Part shown: piece by piece, positions 27,793-35,979 of the stretch
How positions within the stretch are numbered: the stretch's first letter is position 1
Layout: each line of letters opens with the position of its first letter
Assembly: GCF_003946625.1 (NCBI RefSeq)
Contig: NZ_RHOR01000001.1
Coordinates: 248,001 to 312,000 of the forward strand
Direction: 5' to 3'
Length of the DNA stretch: 64,000 nt
Source: Companilactobacillus kedongensis
GTDB lineage: Bacteria; Bacillota; Bacilli; Lactobacillales; Lactobacillaceae
Made by a program: the position numbers and the translations under genes
Notes under the pieces: generated by a model
What the model was told of the DNA's origin: nothing
Database searches by the model: none
Seen by the model: the letters and a program-made list of their open reading frames with translations, nothing else

Positions 27793-28489
27793 TGTTTGGG
27801 GTTATATCTTGTGGGTCATATTCCCTTATGTTGCTTTAGGATCATTCTTCTTTGGTACAATTATTCGTCTGGCATTCTATGGTGGAAATATAACTGCCAA
27901 ATCCAGTGAATTATTGGAAAAGAAACAATTAATGATCGGGAGTATTTTATTCCACATCGGTATTATCTTCGTATTTTTTGGACATGTTGTCGGAATTTTC
28001 ATTCCGAAATCATTCACAGACTTTTTGGGGATACCGAATGAGGTCTACCACATGGGTGCTTTGTTTATGGGTGGTATGGCTGGATTCATGGCCTTAGCCG
28101 GAATGATAATATTGTCATATCGCCGTTTTACAAATAAACGTGTCTTTATGACTAGTTCATTCAGTGACTTAGTCGTAAATGTTTCATTCTTGATCGTTAT
28201 TGTTTTGGGATTGAGTGCTTCTTTGATTGAAGGAACAGTCTTTCATCCAGAATTTAACTATCGTTTAAATCTTTCAGTTTGGGCACGTCAGTTATTTTAT
28301 TTCCGCCCAAATTATCATTTAATGTTACAAGTTCCAATTGTCTTTAGAATACATGTTATATGTGGATTATTAATTTTTGCCTTTTTCCCATATACGAGAT
28401 TAGTTCATGCCCTGACATTGCCATGGCAGTATATCTTTAGACGCCCAATTGTTTACAGAAAAAAGGGCTTAAGAGGGAGATCAAAATAG
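27785..28489 (+). CDS. narI: Respiratory nitrate reductase, gamma (cytochrome b) subunit NarI
   Basis: This 234-residue protein has five hydrophobic helices. It holds two b-type haems that take electrons from menaquinol. Likely haem ligands are the two histidines in FHIGIIFVFFGHVVG and those near YHLMLQVPIVFRIHV and RLVHALTLP. The start at 27785 follows GGGGGAAAAG; an earlier in-frame ATG lies far inside narJ. Haem and quinone must come from elsewhere because no synthesis genes are in view. Confidence 0.96.
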   Translation: MDNVWGYILWVIFPYVALGSFFFGTIIRLAFYGGNITAKSSELLEKKQLMIGSILFHIGIIFVFFGHVVGIFIPKSFTDFLGIPNEVYHMGALFMGGMAGFMALAGMIILSYRRFTNKRVFMTSSFSDLVVNVSFLIVIVLGLSASLIEGTVFHPEFNYRLNLSVWARQLFYFRPNYHLMLQVPIVFRIHVICGLLIFAFFPYTRLVHALTLPWQYIFRRPIVYRKKGLRGRSK

Positions 28490-29481
28490 TAATCAGAAAA
28501 CATCAAAATAAAATCTTAATTACATTAATGTTTATCTTACTCATAATTCTAATATTCTGTTCGATGATGATTGGACGATACAACTTATCAATGACCGAAG
28601 TTTCTAAGTTCTTTTTGGGTAACGCTGATAGCGCAACTAAATTGATTTTAAATCTTAGATTTATTCGTATCATTGCTGTAATTTTAGTTGGCGCTGGTCT
28701 GTCTATGGCCGGCGCCACTTTTCAGTCTGTCTTTAATAATGGACTAGCATCACCCAATATTTTGGGAGTATCTACGGGTGCTAGTGTGGGAGCGGCTATT
28801 GCGATCCTAAATAATGCACCAATTTATATTATTGAATTGGCAGCATTTATTATGGGTGTTGTAACAGTTGTCTTGACCCTTATCATTGATAGCTTTTTGC
28901 ACAGTAAGTCTAGTATTGGTTTAATATTATCCGGGATTATTATGTCCGGTTTGATGCAATCTGTTTTGGGGTCGGTGAAATATGTGGCTGATCCAGAAGA
29001 CCAATTGCAAAGTATCGTCTATTGGGAAATGGGTAGTTTTATGAAAGTAGATAAACAAGCACTATATTCAGTTGGTCCAGTAATTGTTGTCGGGATCATC
29101 TTTCTATTGGTAACACGCTGGCGTTTAAATACTTTGAGTTTGGACCTAGCAACCGTTAAAACGATTGGTATTAATCCTAGATTAAATCGTAATGTTATGA
29201 TTGCCTTTGCTACATTATTGACCGCTGCCGCAGTTTGTCTATGTGGTGTTATTGGTTGGATCGGTCTAGTTGTTCCACATATCAGTCGACAAATAGTCGG
29301 GGATGACAATCGCTATGCTTTGCCGATGTCTGCTATTGTTGGTGCAGTACTCTTGGTAATTGCCGATACTATAGCTAGAAGTATCTCTGTAAATGATATT
29401 CCTTTGAGTATCGTCACAGGATTTATCGGTGTACCAATATTTATATTTATTTTGATAAAAGGAAGGAATCTCGGTGTTTAG
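28486..29481 (+). CDS. FecCD-family ABC importer permease (molybdate or iron/haem)
   Basis: This type II importer permease has about nine to ten helices with FecCD signatures (LRFIRIIAVILVGAGLSMAGATFQ, NGLASPNILGVSTGASVGA, GVIGWIGLVVPHISRQ). The first ATG (28528) has no ribosome site and begins inside the first helix. GAGGGAG lies 8 nt before an in-frame ATA at 28486 that overlaps the narI stop as ATAG; reading from there adds the basic segment VIRKHQNK before the helix, giving 331 residues. I favour that start but it would use a rare AUA codon. H. influenzae MolBC of the same family imports molybdate, which fits this setting. Confidence 0.82.
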   Translation: MVIRKHQNKILITLMFILLIILIFCSMMIGRYNLSMTEVSKFFLGNADSATKLILNLRFIRIIAVILVGAGLSMAGATFQSVFNNGLASPNILGVSTGASVGAAIAILNNAPIYIIELAAFIMGVVTVVLTLIIDSFLHSKSSIGLILSGIIMSGLMQSVLGSVKYVADPEDQLQSIVYWEMGSFMKVDKQALYSVGPVIVVGIIFLLVTRWRLNTLSLDLATVKTIGINPRLNRNVMIAFATLLTAAAVCLCGVIGWIGLVVPHISRQIVGDDNRYALPMSAIVGAVLLVIADTIARSISVNDIPLSIVTGFIGVPIFIFILIKGRNLGV

Positions 29482-30250
29482 TTTAATAACAAACAATTTG
29501 TCATTTGCGTATAAGGATAAAAATACTATTGATCACGTCAACTTGCAGATAGAATCTGGTCAGGTACTGGTCATTTTAGGACCTAATGGTATAGGTAAAA
29601 GTACGCTTATCAACTGTTTGAGCGGGGTCTTTTCTAACTATCAAGGTAGTATCAAAATAGATAATAGTGAGCTGAGAAATATTGGCAGTAAAGAACTTTC
29701 GCATAAATTGGCTTTGGTTAGTCAAGGTGTGAATATCAATACTAATCTGAGTTTATTTGACTATTTGTTATTAGGCCGAAGCGCCTTTCATTCGATATTT
29801 AGTCAACCAAATAAGGAAGATGAAAAGTTAGTAAATGAGATTATCACCAAAATCGGATTAGAAAAATTGAAGTTTGTTAGTTTACAAAATATGAGCGGCG
29901 GTCAAAAACAACTAGCTAATATTGGTCGAGCCCTAGTTCAAGAACCGGAAATTTTAATTATGGATGAACCAACTTCAGCCTTGGATTATAAAAATCAGGT
30001 CAAAGTATTGAAATTAGTTAAAAAACTATCCGATCAAGGTATCTCAATTATTATGAGCACACATGACCCCAATCAAGCCACAATGGTTGGAGACTTTGTG
30101 GGATTATTGATGAGTGATAAAACTTATCATCAAGGATCAATCGACCAGATATTGAATGATGAGTATTTATCAAGACTGTATCAAACACCGATTATTTCAA
30201 CCTTCAATAAGCAATTACAACGGAATGTGTTTGGAATAGAGATGGAGTAG
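29474..30250 (+). CDS. ABC importer ATPase (FecE/BtuD type)
   Basis: This 258-residue ATPase has Walker A GPNGIGKST, a Q-loop (SQGVNIN), signature MSGGQKQ, Walker B EILIMDEPTSAL and the switch His in STHDPN. It pairs with the FecCD permease it overlaps by 8 nt. The start is GTG 29474, following GGAAGGA. It powers uptake of the substrate bound by the next gene's product. Confidence 0.93.
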   Translation: MFSLITNNLSFAYKDKNTIDHVNLQIESGQVLVILGPNGIGKSTLINCLSGVFSNYQGSIKIDNSELRNIGSKELSHKLALVSQGVNINTNLSLFDYLLLGRSAFHSIFSQPNKEDEKLVNEIITKIGLEKLKFVSLQNMSGGQKQLANIGRALVQEPEILIMDEPTSALDYKNQVKVLKLVKKLSDQGISIIMSTHDPNQATMVGDFVGLLMSDKTYHQGSIDQILNDEYLSRLYQTPIISTFNKQLQRNVFGIEME

Positions 30251-30253
30251 TTT

Positions 30254-31285
30254 ATGAGGAAAATAAAAACTATAATTATTTTGACCTTAGGAATATTTTT
30301 TATTCTTATAGGAGGGTCGAAAGTCCAGGCGGCATCGACAAGAATCGTGGTCGATAATACTGGTAAGAAGGTGAAAATACCTAAAAAAGTTAAACGTGTT
30401 GCAAATTTATGGCATGCTAATAATCCTATCTTTCTAATGCTTGGTGGAGAACACCAATTGGTTGCGACAACACAGTTGATACACGATAATGCCTTGTTAA
30501 CGGATCTATATCCTAGTGTTAAAAAACAAGCGGTCCCATTTAATGGTGACAGTTTTCAATTAGAGGAATTGATCAAACAAAAACCTGATGTAGTTATCAG
30601 TTCTGATACTTCACAAATAGAAACAATCAAAAAAGCCGATATTCCGGCCGTTAATTCAATGTTTCATGATTTTGCTGGTCTTGAGAAAACGGTTACACTA
30701 ACTGGTGCTATAATAGGTGGCAAGGCTAATAAAAAAGCTAAAACTTATAATAAACAGTTGGACAGTGATATAAAAGAGGTTAAGAAGAGAGTTTCAAAGG
30801 CAAAGAACAAACCTAGTGTTTTGCATATCGCTAATAAGACGGATCTGACTAAGGTCGATGGCAGAAAAACGATCGTGGATCAATGGATCAATACAGCTGG
30901 TGGAAAAAATGCTATCAGAACTAAAGGTAATATGATCGAGATTTCAGCTGAAGAGATCATTAAGGCAAATCCCGATATTATTATTGTTGGCGGGGCTACG
31001 AGTAAAAAAGCTTTGAAACTTTTGAAGAAGGATTCTCGTTTTTCATCGTTGAAGGCAGTTAAGAATAAGAAAGTTTATGGGAATCCAACAGGTATCTTTG
31101 CTTTAGATAGGTATAGTGCTGAAGAAGATCTGCAAATCTGGTGGGCCGCAAAAATTTTCCATCCTCAACAGATGAAAGATGTTGATTTGAAGAATAAATT
31201 CAGTAATTTTTATGTGAAATACTTTGATCATAAGTTTACTGACAAACAACTGGATAAGATTTTATCCGGGGAGGTCATTAAATGA
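30254..31285 (+). CDS. ABC importer substrate-binding protein (FecB/BtuF fold)
   Basis: The 343-residue protein has a signal peptide (basic MRKIK, a hydrophobic stretch, then KVQAAS with a type I cleavage pattern) and the two-lobed periplasmic-binding fold linked by a long helix (KRVANLWHANNPIFLML, ADIPAVNS, ISAEEIIKANPDIIIVGG). I see no lipobox cysteine, unusual for a Gram-positive binding protein, so how it stays at the membrane is unclear. The next gene is moaE, overlapping by four bases, which favours molybdate as ligand; iron or haem remain possible. Confidence 0.87.
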   Translation: MRKIKTIIILTLGIFFILIGGSKVQAASTRIVVDNTGKKVKIPKKVKRVANLWHANNPIFLMLGGEHQLVATTQLIHDNALLTDLYPSVKKQAVPFNGDSFQLEELIKQKPDVVISSDTSQIETIKKADIPAVNSMFHDFAGLEKTVTLTGAIIGGKANKKAKTYNKQLDSDIKEVKKRVSKAKNKPSVLHIANKTDLTKVDGRKTIVDQWINTAGGKNAIRTKGNMIEISAEEIIKANPDIIIVGGATSKKALKLLKKDSRFSSLKAVKNKKVYGNPTGIFALDRYSAEEDLQIWWAAKIFHPQQMKDVDLKNKFSNFYVKYFDHKFTDKQLDKILSGEVIK

Positions 31286-31692
31286 GTTTAATCAAAATAA
31301 CTGATCAGCCAATTAATACGGATGAACTTACTAAGAGTCTGATTCATCCTGAATTTGGCGGAGTAGATATTTTTATCGGCAATATTCGTAAATTTACTGA
31401 CGAGATCGAAACTGAAAAGATTGAATATACCACTTATAAGCAAATGGCTGAAAAAGAAATGCAAAAGTTAGCCGATCAAGTTTTAGCTAAGGGAATGGAT
31501 GTTGTCATGGTTCATCGTGTTGGTGAATTAAATTTGGCTGATGTGGCAGTATTTATTGGAGTAGCTGCACCTCATCGAGCAGAAGCTTTCGAAAATTGTC
31601 AGTTTTTAATTGATCAATTAAAAAAGACCGTACCGATTTGGAAAAAGGAGTACGATCGGGACAAAATACGTTGGGGAGGTTTAGGCGAATGA
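31282..31692 (+). CDS. moaE: Molybdopterin synthase catalytic subunit MoaE
   Basis: This 136-residue protein has the MoaE core: GGVDIFIGNIRKF, IEYTTYKQMAEKEM, VVMVHRVGELNLADVAVFIGVAAPHRAEAFENCQFLIDQLKKTVPIWKKE. The KKE lysines near the C-terminus form the active site. MoaE with thiocarboxylated MoaD adds the dithiolene sulfurs to cPMP. It overlaps the binding-protein gene and moaD by four bases each. Confidence 0.95.
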   Translation: MSLIKITDQPINTDELTKSLIHPEFGGVDIFIGNIRKFTDEIETEKIEYTTYKQMAEKEMQKLADQVLAKGMDVVMVHRVGELNLADVAVFIGVAAPHRAEAFENCQFLIDQLKKTVPIWKKEYDRDKIRWGGLGE

Positions 31693-31928
31693 AGGTAAAA
31701 CTATTTTCGATTTTAGCAGAAGAGATTGGTGCCACAGTTGATTTGAAATTAAATGATAATTTCTATGCTAAAGATGTTAAAGATAGTATTAAAAAGTCAT
31801 ATCCTGATTTTTCTGATATTTTGGATCAATCGTTGGTAGCCGTTAATGAGGAATATGCTGATGATGAAGAATTCAAATTGGCTGATGTAACTGAAATAGC
31901 AATCATTCCACCCGTTAGTGGGGGTTAG
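31689..31928 (+). CDS. moaD: Molybdopterin synthase sulfur carrier subunit MoaD
   Basis: This 79-residue ubiquitin-like protein (MKVKLFSILAEEIG...ADVTEIAIIPPVSGG) ends in the diglycine that MoeB adenylates and that carries the sulfur. The start at 31689 overlaps the moaE stop as ATGA. A longer frame would begin inside moaE. Confidence 0.95.
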   Translation: MKVKLFSILAEEIGATVDLKLNDNFYAKDVKDSIKKSYPDFSDILDQSLVAVNEEYADDEEFKLADVTEIAIIPPVSGG

Positions 31929-31956
31929 AATTTAATAACGAATGGAGATATTTATT

Positions 31957-33129
31957 ATGGGAAGTAAATCCAGATCTTATTTTGCTTTGGCAATGGGAAC
32001 GTTAGCGATGATGGTGTGCTTTATGGTATGGCTTAGTTTGGCACCCATGATCGATATTATTCTAAAAAATGCAGGTGTAGAAGTTTCAGAATTACAGAGA
32101 TCTTTACTGTTGGCTACACCAATTTTGCTAGGTTCTATCATGAGAATTCCAATGGGGATCATGAGTGATCGATTTGGTGGTAAAAAGACTTATATAATTT
32201 TAATGTTATTCTTGATTATTCCAGTTTTGATGATTCCACGAGTTCATTCATATGGGATGTTAGTTTTCTCAGCCTTATTGTTGGGGATGAGTGGTACATC
32301 ATTTGCCATCGGTGTTTCGTATGTTACAAGATTTTTCCCACCAGAGAAGCAAGGCTTGGTTTTAGGAATTGCTGGTGTTGGTAATATTGGTACAGCTTTT
32401 TCAGCCTTCTTTTTCCCAAGATGGGTCAAAACGATCAATTTAAATGGAGTGTTTTACGTTCTGATCGGATTGTTGATATTATTCGTTATTCTTTTATTAT
32501 TCAGTCCTGAATCGGAAACAAATAAGAATGCTAGTCTTGGCGCATCCTTATCTGTCGCAAAAGAGCGTGATACTTGGTTGTTGGCACTGTTCTATTTCTT
32601 AACGTTTGGGATGTTTATGTCAATGACTAATCTTCTTTCAACTTTCATGGTTAATTTGTTTAATGATAGTTTAGTTGATGCCGGTTTGTGGGCAGCAATG
32701 TTCGCTGTTGTCGGTACATTAGTTCGTCCTATTGGTGGCTACTTATCAGATAAAATTAGACCAATGACATTACTTCGTTATGACTTTATTCTGATTATTG
32801 TTGCGGCAATTGTTTTAGGAATATTCCTAGAAACTAAAGGAATCTTTACAACTTTGATTATTGCAGTGGCAATTCTTGTTGGACTAGGTAACGGTATTAT
32901 TTTTAAGATGGTACCTTTCGTTTCATCTGGTAATACTGGTGCTGTTACTGGCTTTGTTGGTGCCATGGGTGGACTTGGTGGATATTTCCCACCAATTATT
33001 CTAGGATTAATTAAACAAATGACAGGAAGTTATAAAATTGGAATATATCTTATAGCTATTTTTGGTATAATATGTTTAGTATTACTACAGAAGATTTATA
33101 TCTCTGGTAGTAGAAGAATCGTTAGCTAA
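31957..33129 (+). CDS. narK: NarK-type nitrate/nitrite transporter (MFS)
   Basis: This 390-residue protein has twelve predicted helices. The N-terminal half shows FMVWLSLAPM, RIPMGIMSDRFGGKK and FAIGVSYVTRFFPPEKQGLVLGIAGVGNIGTA, the last containing the Gly-rich nitrate signature; the second half repeats GGYLSDKIRP and GNGIIFKMVPFVSSGNTGAVTGFVGAMGGLGGYFPP. It likely exchanges nitrate and nitrite for the reductase. The start at 31957 follows GGAGAT; the earlier in-frame ATG overlaps that ribosome site. Confidence 0.94.
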   Translation: MGSKSRSYFALAMGTLAMMVCFMVWLSLAPMIDIILKNAGVEVSELQRSLLLATPILLGSIMRIPMGIMSDRFGGKKTYIILMLFLIIPVLMIPRVHSYGMLVFSALLLGMSGTSFAIGVSYVTRFFPPEKQGLVLGIAGVGNIGTAFSAFFFPRWVKTINLNGVFYVLIGLLILFVILLLFSPESETNKNASLGASLSVAKERDTWLLALFYFLTFGMFMSMTNLLSTFMVNLFNDSLVDAGLWAAMFAVVGTLVRPIGGYLSDKIRPMTLLRYDFILIIVAAIVLGIFLETKGIFTTLIIAVAILVGLGNGIIFKMVPFVSSGNTGAVTGFVGAMGGLGGYFPPIILGLIKQMTGSYKIGIYLIAIFGIICLVLLQKIYISGSRRIVS

Positions 33130-33141
33130 AGGAGTCCAATT

Positions 33142-33477
33142 ATGAGTGAAGAAAAAGCACAAGATCCAAAGGTTCAAGCAGAAGTAGAACAAGTAACTGA
33201 AGCATTGGAAGGTGTTATTGATCCAGAATTGGGAATCGATATTGTCAATCTTGGTTTGATTTATGGAATCGATATTCAAGGTGATCACTGTACAATAACG
33301 ATGACTTTGACAACTATGGGTTGTCCTTTAAGTGACATGATCAATGATGATATTAATAACGCTGTTAAGTCTGTCGACGGACTAGAAACTTGTGAGATCA
33401 ATCTTGTTTGGTATCCAACATGGGATATGAGTAAGATGAGTCGTTTCGCACAAATTGCTTTAGGAATCCACGGATAA
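33142..33477 (+). CDS. MIP18/DUF59-family Fe-S assembly factor (SufT/PaaD-like)
   Basis: The 111-residue protein is a single DUF59 domain: VTEALEGVIDPELGIDIVNLGLIYGI, ITMTLTTMGCPLSDMI and a C-terminal INLVWYPTWDMSKMS. The Cys in TTMGCPLSD is the conserved residue used in Fe-S cluster transfer by this family. It is the last gene of the nar run, 12 nt after narK, and may help mature the clusters of NarG, NarH or MoaA. Confidence 0.9.
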   Translation: MSEEKAQDPKVQAEVEQVTEALEGVIDPELGIDIVNLGLIYGIDIQGDHCTITMTLTTMGCPLSDMINDDINNAVKSVDGLETCEINLVWYPTWDMSKMSRFAQIALGIHG

Positions 33478-33486
33478 AATAATTAA

Positions 33487-33601
33487 GAAAGTGCGACAAA
33501 ACATGGTCGGCTTTCGAGTATTAAGACAAATAGCTTCAGTAATCCGATTTTGGATTACTGAAGCTATTTGTCTTAAGCAAAAAAATCTATGTTTTGTTAC
33601 A
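33487..33601. repeat. Intergenic hairpin repeat, copy 2
   Basis: A perfect 25-bp stem (33521-33545 with 33552-33576) closes on loop GATTTT, flanked by GACAAAACAT and ATGTTTTGTT arms that also pair. It shares the flanks, stem ends and loop of copy 1 after dnaJ while the middle of the stem differs. It lies at the end of the nar run and could contribute to termination. Confidence 0.75.
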
Positions 33602-33715
33602 CGTTTAAGATAAAAATATTTATATCACAGTCTCTTTTTCTCGAGTCTTTTTAAAAGAGTTTAAAAATAAAATGATGTAATATATTAACTAGTGGGAAAT
33701 TGGAAGGATTCGCAA

Positions 33716-34576
33716 ATGACAAAAATTAGTAGTTTAACAGATACATACACTTTAAGTAATGGTGTAAAAATTCCTATCGTGGGATTTGGTACATGGCAAA
33801 CTCCTGATGGTGAAGTTGCCAAAGAGAGTGTTAAATCAGCTATTGAGGCCGGTTATCGCCATATTGATACTGCAGCTGCCTATGGTAATGAAGACAGTGT
33901 TGGTGAGGGTATCAAGGCTTCAAGCATTAAAAGAGATGATCTTTTCTTAACAACAAAATTATGGAACGCAGATCACGGCTATGAAGCAACTAAGAAGGCT
34001 ATGGATAAGTCATTGTCTGAATTAGGTGTTGATTACGTTGATCTATATTTGATCCATTGGCCAAATCCAGAGAAGTTCCGTGATAATTGGCAAGAAGTTA
34101 ACGCTGAAACATGGCGTGCAATGGAAGAATTGTTAAAAGCTGGTAAGACACGTGCTATTGGTATTTCAAACTTCCGTCAACACCATATGGATGAACTTTT
34201 GAAGACGGCCAATGTTACTCCAATGGTCAATCAGATCTTCTTAAATCCTAGTGAGTTGCAACCAGAAGTTGTAGCTTATAATGATGCGCATGATATTTTG
34301 AGTGAAGCTTACAGTCCACTTGGTACAGGTAAGATCTTTGGTGTTCCCGAATTGAAGGGCATGGCTGCAGGATACGGTAAAACAGTTGCCCAATTGGTTT
34401 TACGTTGGTCATTACAACATGGATTCTTACCACTTCCAAAGTCTGTTCATGCCGATAGAATTAAGGAAAATACAGACATTTTTGATTTTGAAATTTCTGA
34501 TTCAGATATGAAGACAATTGATGGTCTTCACGGATTGGCTGGTGAAGCAACTGATCCTGATACAGCTAATTTCTAA
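33716..34576 (+). CDS. Aldo/keto reductase
   Basis: This 286-residue (beta/alpha)8-barrel NADPH-dependent reductase carries the catalytic Asp and Tyr in HIDTAAAYGNE, Lys in LFLTTKLWN and His in YLIHWPNP, plus the cofactor segment LPLPKSVHADRIKEN. It belongs to the 2,5-diketo-gluconate/glyoxal reductase-like group. The start at 33716 follows GGAAGG; the longer frame lacks a ribosome site. It is transcribed alone. The substrate is not determinable. Confidence 0.95.
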   Translation: MTKISSLTDTYTLSNGVKIPIVGFGTWQTPDGEVAKESVKSAIEAGYRHIDTAAAYGNEDSVGEGIKASSIKRDDLFLTTKLWNADHGYEATKKAMDKSLSELGVDYVDLYLIHWPNPEKFRDNWQEVNAETWRAMEELLKAGKTRAIGISNFRQHHMDELLKTANVTPMVNQIFLNPSELQPEVVAYNDAHDILSEAYSPLGTGKIFGVPELKGMAAGYGKTVAQLVLRWSLQHGFLPLPKSVHADRIKENTDIFDFEISDSDMKTIDGLHGLAGEATDPDTANF

Positions 34577-34578
34577 AA

Positions 34579-34606
34579 AAAGCATACCCGAAGGTATACT
34601 TTTTAT
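34579..34606 (+). terminator. Terminator after the aldo/keto reductase
   Basis: AAGCATACC pairs with GGTATACTT apart from one mismatch, then TTTTT. Confidence 0.8.
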
Positions 34607-34624
34607 AAATTAATTTGTCAGTCA

Positions 34625-34730
34625 TTTTATTTGTCACGAGTATCTCGTGGTCGTAAACTAATGGTGAGGAAGAGATAGCTTTCTTCCTTTAGAAACCACG
34701 TGTTACCAAACGATAGAAACGATATTCATA
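34625..34730. other. Gene-free block with competing hairpins
   Basis: Between two convergent genes, CACGAG/CTCGTG (34635-34649) can form a hairpin, but CGTGGT (34646-34651) can instead pair with ACCACG (34695-34700); the two are mutually exclusive. AGGAAGA/TCTTCCT (34667-34688) forms another hairpin, and a strong terminator follows. It could be a small RNA or just a spacer. I recognise no known family. Confidence 0.3.
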
Positions 34731-34731
34731 T

Positions 34732-34767
34732 AATACCGATCCAGTTATTTTTGGGTCGGTATTTTTT
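34732..34767 (+). terminator. Strong plus-strand terminator
   Basis: AATACCGATCC (34732-34742) pairs with GGGTCGGTATT (34753-34763), followed by T7. It lies over the stop codon of the convergent AI-2E-family gene. Confidence 0.85.
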
Positions 34768-35881
34768 TGTCTGGTAGTTCTTTTTTCAAAGTAGCGTTTT
34801 TAATTAATTGATAGATTGTAGCCATGATCGGAACACCAATTAGCATGCCGACAATTCCGGCTAATCCACCACCAACTGTAATGGCAACTAAGACTAGTAT
34901 TCCTGGTAATCCGATCGAACCACCAACAACGCGAGGATAGATCAGGTTACTTTCAAGCTGTTGTAACACAATGATATAGACAACGAATAACACTCCTTGA
35001 AGAGGTGAGGTAACGGCAATTAGAACAAATCCAACACCGCCACCGATCCAAGCACCGATCATTGGTACTAAAGCTGTTATACCGACGAGTGCGCCAATCG
35101 ATAGGGCATTTGGAAATTTAAAGATCCACATACCTAATGCACAGAGAGTTCCCAGTATAAAGGCTTCAATCACCTGACCCGTAATAAAACTAGAGAAGGC
35201 TTTATCCGTTATTTTTAAAAAATAATGGGTCTTTTTAATGATTTTTGGAGAAACAAAAGCATTCATTACTCGATTAAGGTTGGAAGCAATTCTCTCTTTA
35301 CCACTAACAATATAAATCGCAAAAGTAAAGGCAAGAATAAAGTTAAATAACCCTTTAGAAAGGCTGCCAAAGATAGAAATCGTAGACGAGAATACACCAG
35401 TTAATCCGGTGGAGATAAACTTCATCAATTTAGCTTGAATGGTATTCCAATCAATTTTAGTTGTCTGTAATTGTGAAGTAATCGCACTGGCCTGATTTGA
35501 ATTATTGAGCCATTTGTTAAACTGGTTGATCACGTCAGGTAAACTTGAAAAGAAACCACTGATAGCGGTGATAAATTGTGGAAGAACTAGGCGCATGACC
35601 CAAGCGATAATAGAAACTATTAAGCAGAGTGCAACAAGCAGTGCGGCAGGTCTTCTAAATCCAACCGCCCATTTGTTTTTTGCCTTAGGCCAGAACCACT
35701 TTTCCAAACTTGAAGATAACAAGTTAATACAATAGGCTAAGGCCGCACCAATTATAAGTGGGAAAGCTGCGCTGTATAGGACATTGAAGATATTGAATAT
35801 TTGTGCAGGATAAACTAAAAGAACTAAAAATATGGCTATCAAAACACCATAACGTATAAATTCCTGTTTGGATAATCTCAT
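34745..35881 (-). CDS. AI-2E family transporter (PerM/YdbI-like membrane protein)
   Basis: The 378-residue protein has about eight hydrophobic helices with family features: a long first pair of helices, a soluble segment (FSSLPDVINQFNKWLN), then SSFITGQVIEAFILGTLCALGMWIF, IGALVGITALVPMIGAWIGGG, and LESNLIYPRVVGGSIGLPGILVLVAITVGGGLAGIVGMLIGVP. The family includes a reported AI-2 exporter and Na+/H+ antiporters, so the substrate is open. The start at 35881 follows AGGGAG; the longer TTG frame includes that ribosome site. Confidence 0.9.
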   Translation of the reverse strand: MRLSKQEFIRYGVLIAIFLVLLVYPAQIFNIFNVLYSAAFPLIIGAALAYCINLLSSSLEKWFWPKAKNKWAVGFRRPAALLVALCLIVSIIAWVMRLVLPQFITAISGFFSSLPDVINQFNKWLNNSNQASAITSQLQTTKIDWNTIQAKLMKFISTGLTGVFSSTISIFGSLSKGLFNFILAFTFAIYIVSGKERIASNLNRVMNAFVSPKIIKKTHYFLKITDKAFSSFITGQVIEAFILGTLCALGMWIFKFPNALSIGALVGITALVPMIGAWIGGGVGFVLIAVTSPLQGVLFVVYIIVLQQLESNLIYPRVVGGSIGLPGILVLVAITVGGGLAGIVGMLIGVPIMATIYQLIKNATLKKELPDKKIPTQK

Positions 35882-35945
35882 ATAATTCTCCCTCAAATTT
35901 AAATACTAAGCTTTAAATAGTTTACCATTAGTTTTTAGTGAATAA

Positions 35946-35974
35946 ATAAAAAACGACGCCCAAAGGTGTCGTTA
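35946..35974 (-). terminator. Terminator after galE
   Basis: On the minus strand AACGAC-A-CC pairs with GG-G-CGTCGTT around loop TTT, with one mismatch, followed by TTTTTTATT. Confidence 0.8.
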
Positions 35975-35979
35975 ATAGA

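Noticed and set aside
21992-33477. Nitrate island as a mobile element
   Set aside because: No insertion sequence, integrase, tRNA boundary or flanking direct repeat was visible around it. It may still have been acquired, but the window gives no direct evidence.
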